A stretch of 52,287 nt of DNA from Flavobacteriales bacterium (GTDB lineage: Bacteria > Bacteroidota > Bacteroidia > Flavobacteriales_F > PHOS-HE28): positions 1-52,287 of the forward strand of contig JADJOG010000028.1 of the NCBI GenBank assembly GCA_016713865.1, in the 5' to 3' direction. The translations under genes and the position numbers were made by a program. Below are positions 20,001 through 27,800 of the stretch, piece after piece. Under the pieces are notes generated by a model that saw only the letters and a program-made list of their open reading frames with translations, made no database searches and was not told the origin of the DNA. Numbering within the stretch: the stretch's first letter is position 1; every line of letters begins with the position of its first letter.

Positions 20001-20434
20001 CGGTGGAAGAGGATGCAGCAGCCATTCTCGCGCGCTACCCGGCGCAGGCCGAGCAGATCATCGCGGCTTTCGCGCCATCGACGGAATCGACGGCCTACTA
20101 CAACGTGCCGGGCGCGGCCCCCGCCAAGCAGGTGGAAACCATCAAGGGCCTCTTCTTCACCGTGCAAGTGGGCGTGTACAGCAGGCCTGTGCCGCTCGAT
20201 AAGCTTTTCAATATCACCCCGCTCAATAGCGAACTCACCGAAACCGCCAAGGTGCGCTACACCACGGGGCGTTACATGGAAATGGATGCCGTGCGCGCCC
20301 GCAAGGAAGAAGCCGTTCGCTTGGGCGTGAAGGATGCCTTCATCACCGCTTACCTGAATGGCAAGCGCATCCCGGTGCGTGAGGCAACAGCGCTGCTGGA
20401 GCGTTTCGGCGCAGCCATCCTCGCGCAGCCCTGA
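14025..20434 (+). CDS. Giant TPR / PD40 / coiled-coil / SPOR envelope protein (one frameshift)
   Basis: About 2,135 residues. ATG 14025 or 14028 was preferred because a signal peptide follows (TRLSGIVVFLLVPFLALAQ); GTG 13980, overlapping the plsY stop, would add a long basic leader. Domains in order: TPR repeats (about residues 25-135; ADQLFAEQRYAEAMPLYSQL), PD40-type beta-propeller blades (about 205-335; GAIYFSSYGKDGVTGKDIY, KTFFFCSKGHNSMGGYDVF), a carboxypeptidase-regulatory-like beta sandwich (about 355-430), some 1,300 residues of Ala/Glu/Arg/Gln-rich coiled coil, and two SPOR-like domains at the end (FKVQIGAFRKAVP and FFTVQVGVYSRPVP). The frame breaks near 19715, where one G is missing from TGGGTGCGT; the second frame continues to TGA at 20432-20434. 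SPOR domains bind denuded peptidoglycan, and TPR-PD40 pairs occur in T9SS and gliding proteins. A wall-anchored scaffold is my inference. Confidence 0.8.
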
Positions 20435-20476
20435 TCGACACCCGCGCAAAGCGGCCGTGCATACTTTCGCGCGGCC

Positions 20477-20758
20477 ATGATGCACCAACAAGACCTGGAA
20501 GAAGCCCTGCTGGAGGAGGTCCAGTGCGAGACCGGTCCATTGCGCGAGATCGTCATCCACAACGACGACGTGAACACTTTCGAGCATGTGATCCATTGCC
20601 TGGTCGATATCTGCGGCCACGAGCCGATCCAGGCGGAGCAATGCGCGTGGATCGTGCATCACAACGGCAAGTGCAGCGTGAAGCGCGGCACCTTCGATCA
20701 ACTTGAACCGCAGTGCACCGCGCTGCTCGACCGCGGCCTTTCCGCCGACATCCAATGA
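20477..20758 (+). CDS. clpS: ATP-dependent Clp protease adaptor ClpS
   Basis: Small cytosolic adaptor that delivers N-degron substrates to ClpA/ClpC. 93 residues, the expected size. The core matches ClpS: REIVIHNDDVNTFEHVIHCL, the N-end-rule pocket region around NDDVNTFEHVI, then HEPIQAEQCAWIVHHNG and a final basic-Gly element (KCSVKRG). A TACTTTCG box lies at 20462-20469, only seven bases before the ATG, so the transcript would be nearly leaderless if this is the promoter. The stop TGA overlaps the next ATG as ATGA. Confidence 0.9.
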   Translation: MMHQQDLEEALLEEVQCETGPLREIVIHNDDVNTFEHVIHCLVDICGHEPIQAEQCAWIVHHNGKCSVKRGTFDQLEPQCTALLDRGLSADIQ

Positions 20759-21558
20759 GAACTGCCACTTCGCGCGCGCTCGCCGCGCTGATCCTCGTCG
20801 CCATCATCCCCGCATGCGCCAAGGTGCCCATCACGGGGCGCCGGCAGATGAACCTCGTGAATGAGGGCACGCTCATGTCCATGGCGCTCACGCAGTACCA
20901 GGATTTCCTTCAGCAGCACACAGTGCTACCGGCGAGCGATGCGCGCACCAAATCGGTCAAGGCCGTGGGCCAGCGCATCGCGGCGGCGGCCACGCGATTC
21001 CTCGAGGAGAACAACTCCAGCAACCGTGTGGCCGGCTTCGAGTGGGACTTCAACACCGTTGATGACAACACCGTGAACGCATGGTGCATGCCGGGCGGCA
21101 AGGTGGTGGTGTACACCGGCATTTTGCCCGTGACGCAGGACGATGCGGGCCTCGCCGTGGTCATGGGCCACGAGATCGCGCACGCCATCGCACGGCATGG
21201 CAACAAGCACATAAGCCAAGGCATCGCCCTGCAAGGCGCGGGCATGACGCTGGAAGTGCTCACCGGCGAGAAGCCTTCCGTAGCGCGCGACCTTTTCCTG
21301 CAGAGCTTCGGCATCGGTGGGGCCCTGGGCATGCTGGCCTACAGCCGAAAGCACGAGACCGAGGCGGATAAGATGGGCCTCGTATTCATGGCCATGGCCG
21401 GATATGATCCGCGTGAGGCGCCAAAGTTCTGGGAGCGCATGAGCCAAGGCGGCGGTCAAGCTCCTCCCGAGATCCTGAGCACGCACCCGAGTGATCAGAC
21501 CCGCATGCGCGACCTCGAGGCGTACATGCCGCAGGCGCTCAAGTATTACAAGCCCTGA
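20755..21558 (+). CDS. M48 family metallopeptidase, lipoprotein
   Basis: A zinc protease of the M48 (BepA/LoiP-like) group, probably in the periplasm on the inner face of the outer membrane and involved in envelope protein quality control. 267 residues. A lipoprotein signal is seen (LILVAIIPAC, Cys21). The zinc motif is HEIAHAIARH (His139, Glu140, His143), with the third ligand Glu203 in ETEADKMG. The catalytic domain is preceded by NTVNAWCMPGGKVVVYTG and followed by STHPSDQTRMRDLE, both typical of the family. The start ATG overlaps the clpS stop as ATGA, so the two are co-translated; an upstream ATG at 20713 would remove the signal sequence. Confidence 0.93.
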   Translation: MRTATSRALAALILVAIIPACAKVPITGRRQMNLVNEGTLMSMALTQYQDFLQQHTVLPASDARTKSVKAVGQRIAAAATRFLEENNSSNRVAGFEWDFNTVDDNTVNAWCMPGGKVVVYTGILPVTQDDAGLAVVMGHEIAHAIARHGNKHISQGIALQGAGMTLEVLTGEKPSVARDLFLQSFGIGGALGMLAYSRKHETEADKMGLVFMAMAGYDPREAPKFWERMSQGGGQAPPEILSTHPSDQTRMRDLEAYMPQALKYYKP

Positions 21559-21611
21559 ACCGTGCGTGAGCGTGCCGGTTCGGTGCTCGCGGTAATGCTT
21601 GCCGGATAACG

Positions 21612-22346
21612 ATGCACGACATGCTGCCCACCGTTTCGATCCTGATCTCGGGGCTTTTCCAGCGCGCGCGCCCATTGATTCGTCTTGGCGTGTTCGCTTC
21701 AGGCGCGCTGCTCATCCTGATGGTGGCGCTGGCCTTCACGCGATTGCCTTTCGATGCGCATCGGTGGCTGGGCATGGCAGGGGAGGAGTGCTTGGCTCCA
21801 GCGCGCGCGATCGTGGTGCTCGGTGGCAGCGGTATGTCATCAGGGCCTGAATTGCTTCGTTTGCACCGCGCGGCCCAGCTCGCGTCGGATTGGCCACATG
21901 CCGAAGTGCTCATCGTTCATCCCGGGGATAGTGCCGTGCTGCTGACCATGTGCGATGAACTCAAAGTGCGCGGCGTGGATTCAGCTCGGGTCGGGCGCAT
22001 CAATGCAGGTGAGAATACCCGAGAGCAAGCGCTGCTCGTAGCGGATCGCTTGAAGGAAGGGAATGGTCGTATCGCGATCGTGACGGCTCCGGAGAACATG
22101 CGGCGCACAGTGCGCGCTTTTCGGAACGCGGGCGTGCAGGAGGCCTGTCCTGCGCCAGCTTGGGATCACGCCATGTTCCACGGATTCGAGTACGACCATG
22201 CGCGCATCGGCGGCAAGGCATGGGCGCCCGACATGGCCCAGCACACTGCCTTGCGCTACACCTTCTGGAACTATCTGAAGCTGGAGGTGACCTGCATACG
22301 GGAGTGGATTGCCATGGCCTATTACCGCCTGAATGGCTGGATCTGA
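21612..22346 (+). CDS. YdcF/ElyC-like (DUF218) envelope protein
   Basis: About 244 residues. One N-terminal membrane helix (GVFASGALLILMVALAF), then a DUF218 Rossmann-like domain: AIVVLGGSGMSSGPELLRL at the first strand, INAGENTREQALLVADRL with the conserved ENTxE-type motif, IAIVTAPENMRRTVRAFRNAG (the equivalent of the family's VTSxxHMxRA), and a C-terminal segment FWNYLKLEVTCIREWIAMAYYRLNGW that may lie on the membrane. Members such as ElyC are linked to cell-wall precursor or envelope maintenance, but their chemistry is not defined. Fifty-three bases separate it from the M48 gene. A tRNA gene follows. Confidence 0.75.
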   Translation: MHDMLPTVSILISGLFQRARPLIRLGVFASGALLILMVALAFTRLPFDAHRWLGMAGEECLAPARAIVVLGGSGMSSGPELLRLHRAAQLASDWPHAEVLIVHPGDSAVLLTMCDELKVRGVDSARVGRINAGENTREQALLVADRLKEGNGRIAIVTAPENMRRTVRAFRNAGVQEACPAPAWDHAMFHGFEYDHARIGGKAWAPDMAQHTALRYTFWNYLKLEVTCIREWIAMAYYRLNGWI

Positions 22347-22367
22347 TCCCGGAACGATCGCCGCGCC

Positions 22368-22375
22368 TATATTCG
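22368..22375 (+). promoter_or_regulatory. Candidate promoter -7 box for tRNA-Arg
   Basis: TATATTCG lies 15 bases upstream of the mature tRNA 5' end. The spacing fits a transcript with a short leader trimmed by RNase P. The same octamer occurs, on the other strand, just upstream of nfeD. Confidence 0.4.
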
Positions 22376-22390
22376 CAGCCGTTTTCACGG

Positions 22391-22464
22391 GGACCCGTAG
22401 CTCAATTGGATAGAGCATCTGACTACGGATCAGAAGGTTTGGGGTTCGAATCCCTACGGGTCCG
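22391..22464 (+). tRNA. tRNA-Arg (anticodon ACG)
   Basis: A complete 74-base cloverleaf without encoded CCA. The acceptor stem GGACCCG (22391-22397) pairs with CGGGTCC (22457-22463), with discriminator G. The D arm contains AGCTCAATTGGATAGAGC, the anticodon stem TCTGA/TCAGA encloses the loop CTACGGA with anticodon ACG, and the T arm is GGGGTTCGAATCCCT. ACG is normally edited to ICG and reads CGU, CGC and CGA arginine codons. A GC-rich hairpin follows directly as terminator. Confidence 0.97.
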
Positions 22465-22608
22465 CAGGACACGGAGAAGGCGCCGAAAGGCGCCTTGTTC
22501 GTTCCGGCAGGAACGAACCGAGTCGAGGTTCACCCCGACATGGGTCGGGGAATCCCTACGGGTCCGCAGGACACGGAGAAGGCGCCGAAAGGCGCCTTGT
22601 TCGTTCCG
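22448..22608 (+). repeat. 59-bp direct repeat containing the tRNA-Arg 3' end and terminator
   Basis: The 59 bases at 22448-22506 (last 17 bases of the tRNA, then the linker and terminator hairpin) are repeated without mismatch at 22550-22608, a 102-bp period. The 43 bases between them contain two more hairpins: TTCGTTCC-GGCA-GGAACGAA (22498-22517, straddling the boundary) and CCCCGAC-ATGG-GTCGGGG (22533-22550). The second copy lacks the tRNA 5' half, so it is not a tRNA. It resembles the duplicated tRNA end left by site-specific integration, or a local tandem duplication. Confidence 0.9.
22477..22496 (+). terminator. Hairpin terminator after tRNA-Arg
   Basis: AAGGCGCC-GAAA-GGCGCCTT forms a perfect 8-bp stem with a stable GAAA loop, followed by GTTCGTTCC rather than a plain T-run. 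A second identical copy lies at 22579-22598. That copy sits just beyond the 3' end of the convergent cytochrome-like gene, so it may also end that transcript. The other strong hairpin of the window (33838-33862) is likewise followed by GTTCGTTC. Confidence 0.7.
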
Positions 22609-22613
22609 TACCG

Positions 22614-23129
22614 TTACGGATACGCCGCATTCATCAACGTTCCATTGATGTTGCCCGGCCCGGCATGGCAGCCTTTGCATGCCGCGCCGCGGTTCACCGC
22701 CGTTTGGCGCACCTCGCCATTGTCGCGGATATAGCCCCAGACCCAGCCGTTCTCATCGGCAGCTGCATCGCCGCTGCGCTTAAGCATCACCGCGTAGGTG
22801 CCCAGGCCCGAGGCGTTCGGCCACAGCTCCTTCACGATCAACGAGCCTTCCGGGAACACGGTGCCTTCCTCCACCTTGCCCAAGGTGTCCAATTGGGCTG
22901 CTGCAACGGAATTGAATCGGGTGCGCAGAAGCGATTCGAAGTGCCCGGATCCACTGCTTCGCGGCAGCAATGCATTGCTGAACTTGTACCACACGGCGGC
23001 TTCAGGACCGCGTGAGCGGTTGAGCAATTCCAGATCGGTCGGCGAATCGTCGCTCTCGTGCTTGCATGCGTGAAGCGCAGCCAGAGTGCCGATGATCGCG
23101 ATGATTGCGAGTAGTTTACGGGAGTTCAT
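22614..23129 (-). CDS. Cytochrome P460-like lipoprotein with a CxxCH haem motif
   Basis: 171 residues, exported. The N-terminus (LLAIIAIIGTLAALHAC) ends in a lipobox-like LHAC with Cys22, so it is probably a lipoprotein. The body has the sequence feel of the cytochrome P460 family: WYKFSNALLPRSSGSGHFES, an EGTVFPEGSLIVKELW segment, GLGTYAVMLKRSG, and GWVWGYIRDNGEV. Near the C-terminus ACKGCHAG provides a haem-c attachment site (Cys151, Cys154, His155). P460 family proteins include hydroxylamine-oxidising enzymes and c'-beta nitric-oxide binders, but many members, including this one, have no known substrate. It converges on the tRNA-Arg terminator; the stop is only a few bases from the repeat. 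Confidence 0.7.
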   Translation of the reverse strand: MNSRKLLAIIAIIGTLAALHACKHESDDSPTDLELLNRSRGPEAAVWYKFSNALLPRSSGSGHFESLLRTRFNSVAAAQLDTLGKVEEGTVFPEGSLIVKELWPNASGLGTYAVMLKRSGDAAADENGWVWGYIRDNGEVRQTAVNRGAACKGCHAGPGNINGTLMNAAYP

Positions 23130-23280
23130 GGTTGGTTGGTCGGAAGGCGCTCGGTGGACTGACAGGAGAATCCAGCCTCTGCGCTTGAATTTTTACGCAC
23201 GCTGCCGCACGCTAAGCCCAAGGTGTTTTTCCCCGACCATGACATACGACGCAGTCACCAAGGACTCGCGCCTATGACCC

Positions 23281-24270
23281 TCACCCCTTCCTATTCATCT
23301 CCAGCATCTCCTTGATGCCGCCCACGCTGCTGAGCATGGCGGTGGCCTCGTAGGGCATGTAGATCACCTTGTTGTTCTGGCCGCTGGTCATCTCGCGCAG
23401 CGTCTCCAGGTACTTCATGGCGATGAGGTAGTTGGTGGGATCGGCCTTGGCGCCCTTGATGGCTTCGGTCACGAGGCGGATGGCTTCGGCTTCGCCCTGC
23501 GCTCGGCGGATGCGTGATTGCGCATCGCCCTCGGCCTCTAGGATCTGGCTCTGCTTCTGGCCCTCGGCGGTGGTGATCTGCGATTGCTGGATGCCCTCGG
23601 CCTGCAGCACGGCGGCGCGCTTGCTGCCCTCGGCATCGATGATCTGCGCGCGGCGGTCGCGCTCGGCGCGCATCTGCTTCTCCATGGCCTCGCGGATGTC
23701 GCGCGGCGGGTTGATGTCCTGCAGCTCCACGCGGTTCACCTTCACGCCCCACTTGTTGCTGGCCTCGTCGAGGATCTGGCGCAGCTTCATGTTGATGGTG
23801 TCGCGGCTGGTGAGCGTCTCATCGAGGTCGAGCTCGCCGATCACGTTACGGAGCGTGGTCTGCGTGAGCTTCTCGATGGCCAGCGGCAGGTTCTCGATCT
23901 CGTACATCGCCTTCACCGGGTCCATGACCTGGAAATAGAGCAGCGCGTTGATCTCGGTCATCACGTTGTCCTTGGTGATCACGTTCTGGCGCGGGAAATC
24001 GTACACGGTCTCGCGCAGGTCGATGCGCTCCTTGCGCTGGAACTGCACGTACTTGTTGCCATCGGGCAGATCGCGCGTGAAGCGGTAGATGATCTCGCGC
24101 GGCTTGTCGAATACCGGTATGATGATGTTGAAGCCGGCCACCAAGGTGGTGCGGTACTTCCCGAAGCGCTCGATCACCATGGCCTCGCTCTGTTGGATGA
24201 TGCGCACGCCCTTGGCGATGATGACGAGCACGAAGAGGACGAGTAGCGCGGGAATGATGTAGTCTGCCAT
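23281..24270 (-). CDS. qmcA: SPFH/band-7 protein, paraslipin (QmcA-like)
   Basis: A membrane-anchored scaffold protein of the stomatin/paraslipin group, 329 residues. One N-terminal helix (IIPALLVLFVLVIIAKG) is followed by the SPFH domain (IIQQSEAMVIERFGKY, NVITKDNVMTEINALLYFQV, NLPLAIEKLTQTTLRNVIGE, LDEASNKWGVKVNRVELQDI). A long charged coiled coil (AQIIDAEGSKRAAVLQAEG and repeats with the EAEG theme) leads to the C-terminal tail. Such proteins oligomerise into large membrane assemblies and work with NfeD partners, matching the nfeD gene 70 bases upstream on the same strand. The precise role in this organism is unknown; paraslipins are linked to membrane microdomains and protease control. 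Confidence 0.92.
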   Translation of the reverse strand: MADYIIPALLVLFVLVIIAKGVRIIQQSEAMVIERFGKYRTTLVAGFNIIIPVFDKPREIIYRFTRDLPDGNKYVQFQRKERIDLRETVYDFPRQNVITKDNVMTEINALLYFQVMDPVKAMYEIENLPLAIEKLTQTTLRNVIGELDLDETLTSRDTINMKLRQILDEASNKWGVKVNRVELQDINPPRDIREAMEKQMRAERDRRAQIIDAEGSKRAAVLQAEGIQQSQITTAEGQKQSQILEAEGDAQSRIRRAQGEAEAIRLVTEAIKGAKADPTNYLIAMKYLETLREMTSGQNNKVIYMPYEATAMLSSVGGIKEMLEMNRKG

Positions 24271-24340
24271 GGTTGAGGGGGGATTTATCCTGCCGATGGT
24301 TCGTCGGCAATCTGTTGTTCTGGTTTGTCTTTAATCAGTT

Positions 24341-24790
24341 CTAGGCCACGGGCTTCACAATGAGCGTATTGCTCTCCACGCGCACCACTTCCACCACATC
24401 GCCTATGCGCAAGGCCTGGTCGTTGGTGCATTCGGCGCGCCAATCGTCGCCGCCCACCGACACGCGGCCCAAGCGGAGGCCCGGTTCAAAATCCTGCGAG
24501 ACGCGTCCTCGCTGACCAACCAGCGCATCCACGTTGGTGCGCACGCCGTTGTCCTTCCACATGCGCTTCATGAGCAGCGGACGCAGTGTGAAGAAGGCGA
24601 TGAGCGAGACGATGGCACAGGCGATCAGCTGCGCGCTGAGGCCGAGTCCCAAGCCTGCGGCGGCACTGGCGGCGAAGCAGCCCATGCTGATGCAGAAGAG
24701 CCAGAAGCCGGGCACGAAGATCTCGGCGATGAGCAGCACGATGGCCGCAGCGGCCCACCAATGCCAAGGAGATAGTTGCAGTTCTTCCAT
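24341..24790 (-). CDS. NfeD-like membrane protein
   Basis: 150 residues: two to four hydrophobic helices (WWAAAAIVLLIAEIFVPGF, AQLIACAIVSLIAFFTLRPL), then a soluble OB-fold domain (ALVGQRGRVSQDFEPG, LGRVSVGGDDWRAE, IGDVVEVVRVESNTLIVKPV). This is the short NfeD form, without the ClpP-like protease part. It normally partners an SPFH protein, which is encoded immediately downstream, so the two form an operon. A TATATTCG promoter-like box lies 13 bases before its ATG. Confidence 0.9.
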   Translation of the reverse strand: MEELQLSPWHWWAAAAIVLLIAEIFVPGFWLFCISMGCFAASAAAGLGLGLSAQLIACAIVSLIAFFTLRPLLMKRMWKDNGVRTNVDALVGQRGRVSQDFEPGLRLGRVSVGGDDWRAECTNDQALRIGDVVEVVRVESNTLIVKPVA

Positions 24791-24803
24791 TGTTGTTCGC
24801 CGT

Positions 24804-24811
24804 CGAATATA
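24804..24811 (-). promoter_or_regulatory. Candidate -7 box for the nfeD-qmcA operon
   Basis: Reading the minus strand gives TATATTCG, identical to the box upstream of tRNA-Arg and a variant of TAnnTTTG, 13 bases before the nfeD start codon at 24788-24790. The short gap between this gene and the divergent flippase leaves little room for other elements. Confidence 0.35.
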
Positions 24812-24874
24812 GCCGGGTGATCCGCAACGGCGCTGCCCGTCAAGTACGAGCGGCTTCGCTCGCGTGGGAACGGC

Positions 24875-26727
24875 ATGGCACGGCCCCGGTACATTCGCCG
24901 CGCGCCGATCAGCAGGCGCCGCACGATCGCTTTGGCAAAGGCAGGCATCCGGTCATTGGGCATCAGCCGCGATAGCGCGCTCACCTACCTCACGGAGGGG
25001 TTGGCGCTGCTGGGCATGGTGCTCTCGTTCAGATTGGCCGCCGACCAGGGCAAAGCCAACCTCGACCTGTATGTGATCGCGCGCCGCACGGTGGCTTTTC
25101 TCTTCCCAGTGGTGCTCATGGGCGCCATGGTGGGCCTCACGCGCTTCGTGAGCATTAGCGGCTCGGTCGAGGCATCGCGGCGCTACCTCTTCGGCGCGCT
25201 CTCGTGGGTGCTCCCATTGGGCGCGCTGTTCGCGTTGCTCGGCTACCTGTTCGCGCAGCGATCGCATGGATGCTCTTTGATAACCCGGACGATGCGCCGC
25301 TGGTGACACCCATCGCATTGATGGTGGTGGGCGTGGCGCTGCATGGTATGGCCTATGGCTATTTGCGCGGACGCGGCGCCATCGGCATGGCCAACGCATT
25401 GCAGCTCATGGTGCTGGCGATCGGCCCTTGCATCGCATTCGCAGCGTTCGAGAGCATGCTGCGCTCGCTGTGGATCACGGCGGCTTGGTGGGTGCTGTCG
25501 CCGCTGCTTTCCATCCTGCCGGATCTGCTCAAAGGCGTGCAAGGCCCCATCGGTCGGCACCGCGCCGAACTGCTCCGCTATGGACTTCCGCGCGTGCCGG
25601 GCGATATCGCGCTAGGCGCGTTGCTCACCGTGCCGGGCTACGTTGCGCTGCGCACGCACGGCTTGGGCCTCAGCGGCGAGGTCGGCTTCGGCGCAACGCT
25701 GCTCAATATCGCCGCGGCTGTGTTCTCGCCGGTGGCGCTGCTCATGCTGCCGTCGGCCGCTGGCCAATTGGCGCGCGGGCAGCATGCGAAGCTGGCCGAT
25801 GCCGTGGCCAGGGCCTCGCGCTTGATCCTGTTCGCATCCATCGCGCTGGTGCTGGGCTTCGAGCTGCTTTCGGCGCCCCTGCTGCGCTTGTACCTGGGCG
25901 AATCAGGCGATGCTTATGTGGGCATGTCGCGCATCGTCTTCATCGGCGCGCTGCCCTTCGCCTACTTCAATGGCATGCGCAGCCTGCTCGACGCGTATTT
26001 CCGAACGCCGCGCAATGGCATCAACCTCTTGCGCTCCTTCGGCATCCTGCTCGCCGGCAGCGCCATCCACCTGCTCGTGCCAACGCCGTGGTACACCATG
26101 GGCATCGTGCTCGTAGCGGCCATGGCCTATCTCGGCTACGCCACGTGGCGCGATGCCGCCTTCGTTGAGGAGGAATTGCGGCGCTTGGGCGCCCAAGGGA
26201 GCAAGGCCCTGCGCGTGGTGATGGTGGTGCCGGAGCACGAGGCCGGTGTGGTGTATGACGCGGAGCGTGCCGAAGCGCGCAAGCTTGAACGCCTTGGTGC
26301 GCGCGTGGGTCTCTTTCATTTGAACAGCCGCACATCGGCCTTGCGCTTATTGCGCGATCGCCAGCGGTTGAAGCGCATGATCCGTCGCGAACGACCCGAT
26401 GCGGTGCTGGTCCCTTATGGTTCCGTGGCGGGCCTGTTCACCGTGCTCGCCAGCGCGCAACCTGTGGTGGTGGTGTTCGCCGGCGACGATCTGGATCGGC
26501 GCGATGTGCCCGGTCTTGCAAGGCCATGGCTCGGCGGACTCTTCTCGCAGCTCGCGGCCTTCTTCGCCGCAGGCATCGTGTGCCGTTCCGATGCCATGCG
26601 CGAGCTGCTGTGGTGGCGCGCGTCAGAGGTTTTCGTGATCGAAGCTGAAACAGGCTCCGACGAGGCTGCTCGTTCCGTGCTGGAGCATTTGCGCGCGGTG
26701 GCCATGCACCAACCTGCAGAATCATGA
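24875..26727 (+). CDS. Polysaccharide flippase (Wzx-like) fused to a glycosyltransferase-like domain (one frameshift)
   Basis: The first 435 or so residues are a multi-helix MOP/Wzx-type flippase that would carry lipid-linked sugar units across the inner membrane: LTYLTEGLALLGMVLSF, RYLFGALSWVLPLGALFALLGY, then many more helices to about 26150. The frame breaks near 25259; one missing G restores AQAIAWMLFDNPDDAP and the next frame is then open to 26727. After the last helix the chain continues without a stop into a soluble Rossmann-like domain of about 170 residues (ALRVVMVVPEHEAGVVYDAER, RRERPDAVLVPYGSVAGLF, QPVVVVFAGDDLDRR, GIVCRSDAMREL). This resembles the N-terminal half of a GT-B enzyme; no C-terminal nucleotide-sugar half is present. 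Either a true fusion or two genes joined by an indel. The stop overlaps the next ATG. Confidence 0.8.
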
Positions 26728-27800
26728 GACTGCTGCTCGCGGCCGCCGCATCATCGGTGCATGCCATGCGCTGGGCGAACGCTTTCGTTGCCGGCGGACA
26801 TGAAGTGCATATGGCCACGCAGCATGATCCGGTCGATGGTTTCGATGCACGCGTGATTCTTCATCGCCTGCCGCATCTCATGGGGTTGGGCTACGTGCTC
26901 AATCGGCCCGCGATGGCGAGGTTGATCAAGCGGATAACGCCCGATGCAGTGAACGCGCATTATGCATCGGGCTATGGCACGTTGGCCACTGTTGAATCGA
27001 ATGTCCCGCTCGTGCTGAATGTGTGGGGCAGCGATGTGTACGAGTTCCCCGATACGAGTCCTTTGCATCGAGCGTTGATCAAGCGCAACCTGCGGCATGC
27101 CGATCAGGTGGTGAGCACCAGTGAAGTGATGGCGCGCCGGACCATGGCCATATGTCCTGGTCTGCCGCATGTGGATGTGGTGCCGTTCGGTGTGGATATG
27201 GAGCGCTTCCATCCGGCAACGGTTGCAGCTCCCGGCTTGGTCATCGGCACCGTGAAGACCCTCGCGCCGAAGTATGGCATCGATACGCTCATTCGCGCCT
27301 TCGCTCTTTTGCGAGAGCGGAATCCCGCTCTGGAGGCTCGCTTGCGTATTTTAGGGGGAGGACCCGATGGCGCAGCGCTCAAGCGACTCGCGAATGAGTT
27401 GGGTATTGCCGCGCAGGTCGATTTCATCGGACCGGTGACGCATGATCGTGTGCCGGAGGAATTGCGGCGCATGCGCATCTACGCGGCTTTATCGCGCACG
27501 CACAGCGAGACCTTCGGCGTGGCCGTGGTGGAGGCATCGGCTTGCGGCCTGCCGGTGGTGGTGGCCGATGTGGGCGGATTGCCCGAGGTGGTGGAGAAGG
27601 ATGTCACCGGTTTCATAGTGCCGCCGGACGATGCCCATGCAGCAGCCGAACCGCTCGCGAGACTGATCTTCTCGGAAGCATCGCGCACGCGCATGGGTCG
27701 TGCGGGACGCGTGCGTGTGGAGCAACTCTATAGCTGGGACCATTGCGTGGATCGGATGCTGTGGGTGATCGAGCGTACCATTGAACGGAAGAAAAGATGA
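26724..27800 (+). CDS. Glycosyltransferase family 4
   Basis: 358 residues, GT-B fold, retaining type. The N-terminal domain opens with MRLLLAAAASSVHAMRWANAF; GSDVYEFPD and VVPFGVDMERFHP mark the domain junction. The C-terminal domain has IGTVKTLAPKYGIDTLIRAF, the sugar-nucleotide binding segment THSETFGVAVVEASACGLPVV with the E-x7-E pattern, and GFIVPPDD. It should add a sugar to a lipid-linked glycan on the cytosolic face of the membrane; donor and acceptor cannot be inferred. ATGA overlaps on both sides place it firmly in the forward polysaccharide operon. Confidence 0.92.
   Translation: MRLLLAAAASSVHAMRWANAFVAGGHEVHMATQHDPVDGFDARVILHRLPHLMGLGYVLNRPAMARLIKRITPDAVNAHYASGYGTLATVESNVPLVLNVWGSDVYEFPDTSPLHRALIKRNLRHADQVVSTSEVMARRTMAICPGLPHVDVVPFGVDMERFHPATVAAPGLVIGTVKTLAPKYGIDTLIRAFALLRERNPALEARLRILGGGPDGAALKRLANELGIAAQVDFIGPVTHDRVPEELRRMRIYAALSRTHSETFGVAVVEASACGLPVVVADVGGLPEVVEKDVTGFIVPPDDAHAAAEPLARLIFSEASRTRMGRAGRVRVEQLYSWDHCVDRMLWVIERTIERKKR

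Noticed and set aside
22550..22566. A second tRNA-Arg gene
   Set aside because: Only the 3' 17 bases are present; the acceptor 5' strand, D arm and anticodon arm are missing.
23244..23277. A tiny 12-codon peptide on the plus strand between the cytochrome-like gene and qmcA
   Set aside because: Too short to support, with no conserved context or strong ribosome-binding site.
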